NCBI GenBank assembly: GCA_947462335.1
Contig: OX381718.1
Location: 41,136,976 to 41,200,975, forward strand
DNA length: 64,000 bases
Direction: 5' to 3'
Source: Harmothoe impar
Taxonomy: Eukaryota > Annelida > Polychaeta > Phyllodocida > Polynoidae
Shown here piece by piece: positions 1-10,232 of this stretch (the stretch's first letter is position 1; each line of letters starts with the position of its first letter). The translations under genes and the position numbers were made by a program. The notes beneath the pieces are model-generated. The model was not told the origin of the DNA, ran no database searches, and saw only the letters and a program-made list of their open reading frames with translations.

Positions 1-428
1 GGTGTTATGCCCTTTAGCATCGTATCGCATTAATGCAGCAACAACACTTCATGAGTATATCAAACTAAGTTGTAGCATTAGTCTGAAAGTTTAATGCAGT
101 ACGAAAAGTTTCCCGACAAGACATCATGCATGCATTATGACGACAAAGGGCATTAAAGCAGTATGCTATCCTTAATCCTCTAGGTAGGGCATAATACATT
201 AATGCATAATGTCCTAGGTCATCATGATGCATGGATGCAGCCCTGACACCTATCTCGCCAGTGCTGCATCCAAGAATTATGGCGACCCAATCATGTACAA
301 GCACTCCCAAGAGGTCAGTATCATGCACAAATGTAGCACCAACGGGTTGTTTGCCAGGGCTGCATGCATCGGCACAATCATGACGACAAATGTCATATTT
401 TAGCGACATGCTGTCTTTAAAGGGTTAA
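1..428. mobile_element. TTAA-type multi-hairpin MITE, two adjacent copies
   Basis: Bases 1-178 are the right part of one copy (CATGCATTATGACGACAAAGG, then AAAGCAGTATG). About 179-428 is a second copy ending CTTTAAAGGGTTAA. The ORF at 65-409 (minus) is a translation of it. Confidence 0.75.
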
Positions 429-630
429 AGGACTCCATAGTGTATAAAGGCACTTCCTGCATACATACAGCATGTGAATGCCGTTACCGGGGTCCCCTGC
501 CGTGCCATGTCGTGTTTGATCTGCCTCTCTATCTCTCTGCCGCTTCACGCCTCGTGTGACACGTCACCATTTGCCGAGCAACTCACTGTCCACATATTCC
601 AATTTGCTCACTCATCTATAGCGCTGTATG

Positions 631-870
631 GATCGCATAGTGCTGCAATGTGTATATCCTTGCTTGCTATGATGCATGATTGCAGCCCTATAGCGAGTGA
701 CTCACCAGGGGTTCATTTATGCATCATGCTGGCACTATGGGAGTGTATACACCCATAGGGTATGGATGATGCATGGATGCAGAACGTGGGAGTTATTTGC
801 CAGGGCTGCATTCATGCATCATGACTACAACTGGTCATGCTGCATTGTAGCACTATGCGGCACCTTATAG
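631..870. mobile_element. TTAA-type MITE copy (diverged ends)
   Basis: Both large hairpin units are present (ATGATGCATGATTGCAGCCC to ATTTATGCATCATG; GATGATGCATGGATGCAG to CATTCATGCATCATG). The terminal AACCCTTTAAGG is decayed. Confidence 0.75.
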
Positions 871-875
871 AGATA

Positions 876-2021
876 GCAGCACTTCCTTCTTGCATGCAGC
901 TTGCATTCAGCCATCACATGGGATGTCTACACACAGATTTCCTCCTATCTTCATTCAAATGATGCCAGTTTTATCTGAATTCCACCTGCTACCTTTATTG
1001 ATATTTATAGAAGTAGCTACAGAAATGTGCAGAACTTTCAATCATGTAAAGCACCTACATGTTGTTCAGACACGATAGGTGCCATCTTTAGACAATTAAT
1101 TGCTGGATCTCTGGCGTCTAATTCATAAAAGTGAAAGCAGCAATAATAATTAATTAAAGGGAATAAGAATTGTAATTTACAGCAAAGAAAGAGGCTGAAA
1201 GGTGTAACCCCTAACATGGTGCTCAATTATTATCCTGCACATTACCCTTATGGAGTCAGACCATCAATAGATAAGAAAATAGTGTAAATGGAGTGTGCTG
1301 GAAGTGTCCATTGATGAGCCTTTGGTCCACTCAGTGTCATAAACCCTGCATAACTATGTTTGGTGAACACTCCCCAGGAACAAATACTCCCTGAATCAAT
1401 CTCAGAGGAGATGAGCTTCATGATGGGGGCGGGGGGAGGGTGAAATCCCATTAAATAAAGTTTATTTGGTTTTAGCTCGATGGAATCCGGTTCTTACGGC
1501 AACGGCTACAACCGATTCCATTGGTCAGCGGCTCTTCAAACATACATTTTCTATACAATGCCCCACTCTGGGTTTACTATGTTGCACCCCAACCATCTGT
1601 TCTGTGCACACCACAGTGGTCTCTATACACACACTGTAGCACACAGGATTGCCACTTGGAGTGGAATCCCCCGTGACATCTTTTACAGTTGAGCTCACTC
1701 ACAAATCATGCAACGCTTTATGCTGTATTTCACCGGGCGTCATCTCTCATCGCTACAACCCTACATTCTGTATGGGAGGGATATACACACACATTATTTA
1801 AGCTGTCATGCTTATCATCGTGGAGGATTTTGCACCCCGCCCCTCATGTCGTGCCAATGCCAGTATTTATAAATGTCCCCTCCATACTTTATGGTGGGTT
1901 TTGGAAGTAGTTTTATCTCATATAAAAATGAGAAAAAGTGAGGACTTAGGGGGAATGTCCACCTGAGATATCCATTGAGGAACAATCATCAGCCTCAATT
2001 CTGAATCCAGGATTGAGCCAG
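876..2021. other. no recognised feature
   Basis: Mixed-composition DNA without repeats I can place. Short ORFs (1480-1910) have no domain signature. Confidence 0.5.
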
Positions 2022-2355
2022 CCCTTTAAGTGCAACATAGTACACCGTGGTCGTCATGATGCAATATTGCATCATGTCGAATCAGCATACCCTATACACT
2101 AATACACTCCCAAAGAAACAGCATGATGCACCAATGCTGAACTGGGGCGTTACTCACTGGGGTTACATTGGTCAATCATTTTCTTTCCCTTGAGTTCACA
2201 GATAATTCATTTATTCAACAGAAAAAAACATGTTTGTAACACGGTATAAATCGTGTTGATGCGAGACACAAATTAACAGATTTTAACATCATGACGACAA
2301 AAATACTGAACATGTATTATAAGGTTTAGGCGTGACGCTGCCCTTAAAGGGTTAA
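2022..2355. mobile_element. TTAA-type MITE copy
   Basis: Starts CCCTTTAAGTGCAACATAG and ends CCCTTAAAGGGTTAA. Sequence near 2190-2280 with a TTTGTAACACGG stretch looks foreign to the family, so something may have inserted. Confidence 0.7.
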
Positions 2356-3009
2356 AACGCCAGACACCAAGCATCTTCCTCCAGGTGACCCTGCTGTCCA
2401 CCTTATCCCAGGCTCTGCGTGAGTACTCCCCATTCCCTCCTCATTGCCGCTGGTGTAGGGGTGTGAGGCATGAGGCGGCAGGGGCAGTTCTCTCACACTT
2501 CCAGCAGGTATGGGGTGCCGTTGGTTCCTAAATCCAGAATTGGACATAAGTCCAATTAATTGTACATAAGTAAAATTCCATTTCACTTATGTCCAATTCC
2601 CCACTACATAATGGGAATTCAATTTCGCTTATGTGAATTAGAATTATACATATGTACAAATCAGCAGCACATAAGTTAAATAGTACATATGTGTAATTAA
2701 AATTCACATATCAAGAATACAATTGTACATATCATAATTTCTACTCACATATTGCCAAAACTCTATTTTACATAAGTGAAATTCAATTGTACATATGTAT
2801 AATTCTATTCCCATTATGTACTCTCAAATTGTACATATGTGTAATTGAATTCTACATATGTACAATTTGAATTACACTTATGTACAACTCAAATTAGACT
2901 TATGTACAATTTGAATTAAACATATGTACAATTCAAATTACGCTTATGTACAATTCCACATATGTACAAATAGAATTACACTGATGTACAATTAGAATTA
3001 GAAATATGT

Positions 3010-3880
3010 ACAATTAGAATTAGACTTATGTACAATTCGAATAAGACTTATGTATAATTCAAATTAAACATATAATTAATTCGAATTACACATATCATCA
3101 ATTCGAATTACACGTATCACTAATTCCAATTCTTATTATGTACCGGCACATAATGCTAATTCGAATTACACTTAAGTACAATTAGAATTAGACATATCAT
3201 TAATTCAATTGGACTTATGTACAATTAGAATCAGACATATCATCAATTCGAATTAAACATATCACTAATTCGAATTCTTATTATGTACCGGCACATAATG
3301 CTAATTTGAATTACACTTAAGTACAATTAGAATTAGACATATCATTAATTCAATTGGACTTATGTACAATAAGAATTAGACTTATCATCAATTGGAATTA
3401 AACATATCACTAATCTGAATTCTTATTATGTACCGGCACATAATGCTAATTCAAATTACACTTAAGTACAATTAATTTGGACATATCATTAATTCAATTG
3501 GACTTATGTACAATTAGAATTAGACTTATCATCAATTCAAATTAAACATATCACTAATTCGAATTCTTATTATGTACCGGCACATAATGCTAATTCGAAT
3601 TACACTTAAGTACAATTAGAATTAGACATATCATTAATTCAATTGGACTTATGTACAATAAGAATTAGACTTATCATCAATTGGAATTAAACATATCACT
3701 AATTTGAATTCTTATTATGTACCGGCACATAATGCTAATTCGAATTACACTTAAGTACAATTAATTTGGACATATCATTAATTCAATTGGACTTATGTAC
3801 AATTAGAATTAGACTTATCATCAATTCGAATTAAAGATATCACTTATTCGAATTCTTTTTATGTACCGGTACATAATAAG
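3010..3880 (+). repeat. 145-bp tandem array inside the foldback element
   Basis: The marker TTATTATGTACCGGCACATA recurs with the following TAATG ending at 3155, 3300, 3445, 3589 and 3734, and a variant (TTTTTATGTACCGGTACATA) near 3878. Spacing is 144-145 bp. Units differ by a few substitutions such as TTCGAA/TTTGAA. GTACCGGTAC at the last unit and again near 3965 is itself a palindrome. Confidence 0.9.
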
Positions 3881-4279
3881 AATTTGAATTGTTCATAAGT
3901 CCAATTGAATTAATGATATGTCTAATTCTAATTGTACTTAAGTGAAATTCGAATTAGCATTATGTACCGGTACATAATGAGAATTCGAATTAGTGATATG
4001 TTTAATACTAGAAAACTACCAGCAGTGCTCCCGCTCCTCACCAGACGGCGCACAGTGTATTACGTCATATTATCGCCCTTTGGCTTCGGGCAGCGGCAGT
4101 GTTAAGCCTATGGGGCGTCTCAGTATTTTGGCTCTAGAATCGTTAATAATTATAGTACCAACTAACTAGACACATGTATATGATCGGGAAGGCGATTCCC
4201 AGCGAGTTAAGCACATAAAAGTATAGGGCAAGACAGGTGCGAGGGGAATCTCAGCTCTACCAATGCTGAAGGAATGGGG

Positions 4280-4356
4280 AGTTGCCCAGTGGGAGACCCG
4301 TATGTTAGGGTTGGTGCGCGATTTTTTCCTGTGTCCTGATGCTGGTAGATAAGTAG
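4280..4356 (+). repeat. segment shared between the foldback core and 25640-25712
   Basis: Both places contain a form of ATGTTAGGGTTGGTG(C/T)GCGAT with related flanks (CCCAGTGGGAGACCCGT against GTCCCGCAGAAGACCTGC; CCTGATGCTGGTAGATAAG against CCTGGGACTGATAAATAG). It could be the remains of a SINE-like sequence; I do not recognise the family. Confidence 0.55.
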
Positions 4357-5198
4357 TATTCGAATTGATGATAAGTCTAATTCTAATTGTACATAAGTAC
4401 AATTAAAATAAATGATATGTCTAATTCCAATTGTACATAAGTCTAATTCCAATTGTACATAAGTGAAATTTGAATTAGCATTATGTGCTGGTACATAATG
4501 AGAATTGGAATTAATGATATGTCTAATTGGAATTAATGATATGTCTCATTTGAATTATTGATATGTTTAATTTCAATTACACATAAGTCTAATTCTAATT
4601 GTACATAAGTCTAATTAAAATTGTACATATGTAGAATTGTACATAAGTCTAATTCCAATTGTACTTAAGTGTAATTCAAATTGTACATATGTGAGATTCA
4701 AATTGAACATATGTATAATTCCAATTTTACATATGTAGAATTGAATTATACATATGTACAAATGAATTCCCGATATGTGAGGCCGAATTGTACATATGTA
4801 GAATTTTATTAGTGATATGTGAAATTATTTTATTAGTATTATGTTAAAATATTTTCATTATGTATGACCGAATTAAACATATGTGCAATTGATTTGTTGA
4901 TTATACATAATGCTATTTCAATTCTACATATGTTCAATTGAATTCTACTTATGTTTAATTGAATTCTACATATGTGTAATTCAATTAGACATATGTGTAA
5001 ATGCAAAAGTCATATTGCTAATTGAATTGTACTTAAGTAAAATTAATTGGACTTAAGTGTAATTAATTAGACATATGTCTAATTGAATTAAACATATGTG
5101 TAATTTGAATTTTACATATGTACAATTAATTGGACTTAAGTCCAATTCTGGATTTTAGGAACCAACGGCACCCCATAAGCAGGGGGTGTAAGGGGATG

Positions 5199-5290
5199 TT
5201 AACCCTTTAAGGACAACATGGTGCATTAATGCACTGTATTTGTAGTGGCATTCATGAATGCAATATTGGTGAGTAACTCGGCAGTGTGTT
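5199..5290. mobile_element. TTAA-type MITE, left part only
   Basis: TTAACCCTTTAAGGACAACA, GTGCATTAATGCAC and GGTGAGTAACTCGGCA, then the similarity stops. It begins 22 bp after the foldback element. Confidence 0.75.
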
Positions 5291-8058
5291 ATATGGAAGG
5301 GAGGCTAGGTCTTTTGGGATATTGCATGTGGGGTATAGGTGGGATAGGGGACTTAGAGGGTTAAGTAAGATGAGTAGGGGGGGGGGGGTCAAGGACATGC
5401 AGCCCCTTCTATTCTCATCAGTGCTGCCATCTGGTGTCACGCTGCTATTTCTGGACATGGCTGGTTCTACCTGGGACAGTTAAGGAAGGTTCCTAATGGT
5501 GCTCTGGGTCCTGCTTTGGAACAAATGACAAACTTGTGAAAAAATCATCATGTGGCATGATTACTGTCTCAAAATAAATCCTGTTGAAATATATAAGAAA
5601 TATTATAAATATCATTTATTGAAGCCCTCTGTAATTGTAGACTTACATATTACACCATTGGCGAAAATCACATTATGACGACTGACAAAATTGTTCTGAA
5701 AGACCACCCTGGTCTATTTATAATTATATTTACCCTTAATTTCAAGGTGAATAAAAGGACGAGTGTGCAAGCTGTGGGCTGTATTTGATTGATCATACCT
5801 CTAGATTTAGCTTTGTTTACCACAAATGATTCTCAAGGACTGTGAAATTCCTAGAGTGGCACAACCTGTGGTGAGGTGTAATTTTGTGAGAAATGTCCCA
5901 ACATAACTACAAGGAAAATCTGTCGACACTTTCATGGACCATCTGTTTCTCATTTCTCGAAAAATTATGACTTAAAACATGACTCAAACCAGAGCTCCTC
6001 ATGAGCTCTTGTTTGAATGCAGGTACCAGTCATGTACAGGGGTGCATTAATGCAACCAAAGATTATAGTAGTGATGCAGGATTTTTGATGCAACTGAAGA
6101 GAATGGAACCGACTTTATCTCCCCGGGGAATCTCTGCTTTAATAACTGTGCTACACGCGAGGCCTTACATGACTAGTGCACAGCAAGACGGGGGAAAGGG
6201 GAACTACAGTATAGACTAGACAACTAAAAGGATACCACATACTTGCCTCTGACGCCATATGTCCTACTCCTTGTGAGTGTCTGTATTCATGGTACATTGA
6301 TGATATGGTGACAAGGCACGGATAGACACTAACACTAGACCTGGCACAAATGGCCTGTAGTTTTCTGAAGATTTACCTCTCCGATGGCCCGCAGGAGTAG
6401 GTGGAGAAGATCTTAAGAGGATACCATATATCTATAACAATATTTTTTGTATAATGCTTTTGCGAAAAGCAATATAAATTGTCTAATTAGCGGGGAATCA
6501 CATTTTTTTCACTGATCGGGGCATTGTTTCCTCTTACAGAAAAGCAAGCAATGCAGGTATTTTATTCTGTAGTAGTTTGATGTTGAAAACCTCTATTTCT
6601 AGAAGCTACATGCCCAGGTGAAAAAGTGTACCACTGACATGGTTGGTTACCATCATTATAGATTGTGTATTGTTGATCATTTTTCTCAATTATTTTGAGG
6701 TGCGAGTTGAATCTTCAGACGATTAACAACGCAAACCAATATTCCCCTCACCGCCCCCGACAACGTATTCATTGCACCATCTTGGACACCGTCTGTGTCA
6801 CAGCATCCGGGCCTCTGATGGCATCATTAATTCCAGATCACATGTCTAGTCACATGACTAACTCGAGATGTGACCCCGTTAAACCTGGTGTAACTCTCAC
6901 CAAATCCAATTTGATTTGATGCCGGTCGGAGAAAATTGCTGACTGTAAATTTTGCACTCTGTGATGACATTTGATCATTCAGTTTTAGATTTTATTGGAA
7001 TTCTATTGCTGAAATACTGCAGATGTTGGTGCTGGCATGTCGGCAATGACAGTTATTGATCTCTGAGGGAAAATTATTTGGTGGATACATTTGAAATCAG
7101 GCTGAATTTACCGTCATGGCTGCAATGGAACGATAATATATTTAAACACGACTGTAATTCTATCCACTGTATATTTCTTGACCTCAGTTAATTCGTTCTA
7201 CCTGCTTTTTCCTACAAGCCTCTTTCGCCGCTAGGGCTCGGCTAAGATAAAATGAATAAAAAATGATGCACTAGCTGATGATTCCTTATGAGTTGGAGAT
7301 TTTCATCCTGATCTTTACTCAGCAAACAAACTTCTGCAATCGGTTTACGCCACCCACCATCGGGTTTCCACTCGCTCTCAGCACCCTGTCGGGGAGATGG
7401 TTCTAACCTGGTCACTCTCCCCCATAGGTCAGTGTACAAGGGGATTAGGAGGAGATCAGCTCTCTATTGTTATGGATGACCTGAGCTAAAGCCACCCGCA
7501 CAGCCCGGGGCAGAGTCTATAGCACAGACAGTACCCGCTAGATGGAGTCATACAAGCTCAGGTACAGCCTATGGACTGGCAGACATCTTGGCACAGATTC
7601 TGTTGGTACATTTGCAGGCAGTGGCATACCCACTTTAACACATTGAATTCATTTTCCTTTTTGTGTTGAAACAAGGCGTTTCATGCCTGGCCTGGTCTCA
7701 TCAAAGTGTCCATTTTTGATGAAGACACAGTAGGACATCATTTCCTTGGATGACATTATTTGAATAGGGGAAAATAAGGAAAAGTTGACCGATTCTTTAG
7801 TGCAATGCAAAAAGTTAAAAAAAGAACAACCTCATTTCAATGCACCTTATTTAGTACTGGAGTATTTCCCTCCAAATTCCTAAAGCCAAAGTGCTTAAGT
7901 GGAAACCAAGAAATCTGAATGAATATAAAATATTTGCAGATTTTTGAAATCTGGAATGGCTGGTAATTCTGAGTAACTCTTTGACTCTTTGTGTAGATCG
8001 GTTGTGATTGGAGGCACTTTGTTCTGGAAATGTGCAGAATACAATGGGAAGAGTTTTG

Positions 8059-8162
8059 AACCTATGCTGAATGTAATAACATTAAAGTCAGCATAGGTTA
8101 TTAATGTTAGCATAGGTGAACAGAGTGTCAGAGTGTCAGCATAGGTTATCAGTGTGTCAGAA
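8059..8162 (+). repeat. CAGCATAGGTTAT minisatellite
   Basis: Four imperfect copies of (T/C)AGCATAGGTTAT plus one inverted copy (CCTATGCTGA) in about 100 bp. The same block exists in duplication copy B at about 12863-12963. Confidence 0.75.
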
Positions 8163-8280
8163 AACTTCCGCTCAAAAATAGAAAGATGAACCACCAATAA
8201 TTATTATGTTTTGTTAGGAATACCAGGATATGTTTGATTGAAATGCACCTCACATAGCATATAATGCATTGAGAGCTTAA

Positions 8281-8980
8281 CTCTTCCTTTACCGTACACG
8301 CATTATTGCGAGTTTACAGTACAGGACCGTACACGCATTTATGCGAGTTACTCGCCGATTTTCGGCCGATTTTGGCCGATTTTTGACCCCCTGTGGTTTT
8401 CCTAAAAATTGGTAGAATCCCATGATTTTTTCTGAGAATATTCTATGGCATGTTGTCCCCGCATATCCAAATCCATTTGCACATACATCCAATATTTTAG
8501 AAATACTGAGCATCTGAACTTGGAGGATATTTAACTCATTTTCAATATGATTTGAGCAATATTTGAGGCAAAAAACGTGAAAAATGTTAAATAATATTTT
8601 TTGGGGGGTGAAAAATGGTTTTGTTCAATTTTTCATGCTGTAAAAGATGGTATCAACAGATTAGGACTACCTTAATGCATACTGGCCTAAATGTTAGTGT
8701 CAATGGTAACATAATACACTAAAATAAGCTTACTTTAATTTCAAATATGGCTATATCTCCCTAATTGGAACACTTAGGGCAATTTGGATATCTTACTTTC
8801 TGGTTACTCAATGTTGTTCACTTTTGACATAGATGTACTTCTAGTTGGAATATTTACAAAATTCTTTCAGTTTCTAAAAGGTGAGGCCATCCCCTGAATC
8901 CCATTATCCCATTTGAATTTCATCTGAAAAAATCTGGTCTTGGGAGGGTTGTCTTTATGTGGAGCGTGGTAAAGGAAGAG
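8281..8980. mobile_element. 700-bp TTAA-flanked MITE inserted in duplication copy A
   Basis: Ends are CTCTTCCTTTACC and GGTAAAGGAAGAG (13-bp perfect inverted repeat), with TTAA on both sides (8277-8280 and 8981-8984). Copy B has a single TTAA at the same place (13070-13073), which gives the insertion boundaries directly. No transposase ORF. TTAA duplication is typical of piggyBac and Kolobok superfamilies; the ends do not clearly match either. Confidence 0.92.
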
Positions 8981-9740
8981 TTAAACACAGTACTAAACGG
9001 GAGGGAACTTGTTCATGGGAACAAATTTACGCTGACACCGTAGATCACATAAGATGTTGGCTCTGCTCTTGAAACAAAGCTTGTTCCTTAGAAGCTGTAT
9101 ATGGTGTTTGGATCTCAGAAGGGATGCCGAGCTCAGAGAAAGCAGAATTATTGCTGTACTCCTTAAGGTGGATCGCGGCCATTGCAGAATGGACTACTGC
9201 GCATGTGGGTTAAATATGTCAGAATCATGCAATTCTTGGTAGGGGTATGCCCTGAGTGATTTTCTACCCTCATGAAAAATTTCGGGCAATTTTAAGCAAA
9301 ATTGAGCATTTTAGAGCAATATGTATTTTTGATATACTAATTATAAGTATTTTAGGCATTTTCTAACATTCTTCAGGAGCTTTTATTTATGAAGTAATAA
9401 ATGGTATTTGAAAGGGCATGAAAGTGAATAACTTGCTTAGATACATCCAAAGCTACATAAAGAAATCATTTTATATGCAGGTTGTTGGTATATTACCCAT
9501 AATGCAATGCTTCAAAGGTTCGATTTTGTCTGTTTTTGCATTACTTTTTTACTTCAAAGGACCAAAACCCTCAAATTATGCACGGCACCCCATATCAAAA
9601 TTACTCTTATTCATCAGCAAATGATCCAAGCAATCTTTTGGGGAAGTTTAAAAAAAACTGATGACTTTTACTACTATTTTTCTTTGATTATGTAAGGAAA
9701 TATTGAAAATTTATTCCAACTTTTTACCAAAAGATGATAT

Positions 9741-10232
9741 TTGTGGACAGTCGAGGGAAAAGGGTCCTCCAAGGTAAAAACTCAATAATAAAATTGATGT
9801 CATCAGCTTTCCAGTGATATCTTTTATAAGCAGGTACCACTTCTGGTTTTTGAGTACTGGCTCTCTGAATATGTGTTGTCACTGTCCAATCTTAAATGCC
9901 AATAAGCTCAATCTTCCTTTGTTTTAGAGATATTCCAATCTAATTAGTATAATCATGCTAATTATCAAATATCCAAACTTTTTCAAACAATTGGTCACAG
10001 GTTTTGAGCTAAAAATGGTATTTACATTTTGTTTTCAGCATAGAAATCGTTTTGGGGCCTTCTTTCACTCATTTTTTTAAAATTTTCGATTCAGAAGGAA
10101 AATCATGTTTCCATGGCAACCAACATGTGCAAAAACACCAATTTAGGCCCAAAAACATTCTTTTCCATTCCAAATATGGAAAGTTTTCACGAAAAGTGGA
10201 ATGTTCTAACGTGGCCTATCATATTCTACATA
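9741..10232 (+). repeat. dispersed repeat, copy 1 (GGACAGTCGAGGGAAAAGGG family)
   Basis: Nearly collinear with 24333-24840: GGACAGTCGAGGGAAAAGGG, AAACTCAATAATAAAATTGA, TTCCATGGCAACCAA and CTAACGTGGCCTATCAT all recur in order. No ORF of note. The copy ends where duplication copy B begins. Confidence 0.85.

Larger units (their letters stand above)
2509..5177. mobile_element. 2.67 kb AT-rich foldback element with 6-bp target duplication
   Basis: The left end reads TATGGGGTGCCGTTGGTTCC and the right end is its reverse complement (GGAACCAACGGCACCCCATA). The match goes on inward for about 40 more bases with few mismatches (CCAGAATTGGAC, TAAGTCCAATTAATTGTACATA). AGCAGG lies directly outside both ends (2503-2508 and 5178-5183), so this is an inserted element. 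The body is a dense array of ACATATGT, ACTTATGT, ACTTAAGT and ACATAATG words about 20-25 bp apart, joined by AATT-rich linkers. A 340-bp core of ordinary composition (about 4010-4350) carries no ORF with recognisable domains, so the element is probably non-autonomous. Confidence 0.88.
5664..9166. repeat. direct duplication, copy A
   Basis: Matches 10233-13280 nearly base for base from AAAATCACATTATGACGACT to TTGCTGTACTCCTTAA. In the roughly 250 bases I compared after 5764 about 8 differ. Copy A holds an extra 700-bp TTAA-flanked element at 8281-8980. It shows no coding structure that I recognise; the two shared ORFs (6001-6219 plus strand, 7242-7439 minus strand) have no known motif. Confidence 0.9.

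Noticed and set aside
65..409. 114-codon minus-strand ORF as a gene
   Set aside because: It lies in the TTAA-type MITE; similar His- and Cys-rich peptides arise wherever the MITE occurs (18783-19100, 50805-51038).
3010..3880. CRISPR-like array
   Set aside because: The 145-bp units are contiguous tandem repeats without unique spacers, in an animal genome.
6001..6219. 72-codon ORF repeated at 10571-10789 as a gene
   Set aside because: It is carried in the duplication and has no known motif or splice context; preservation over 97% identity is not evidence of coding.
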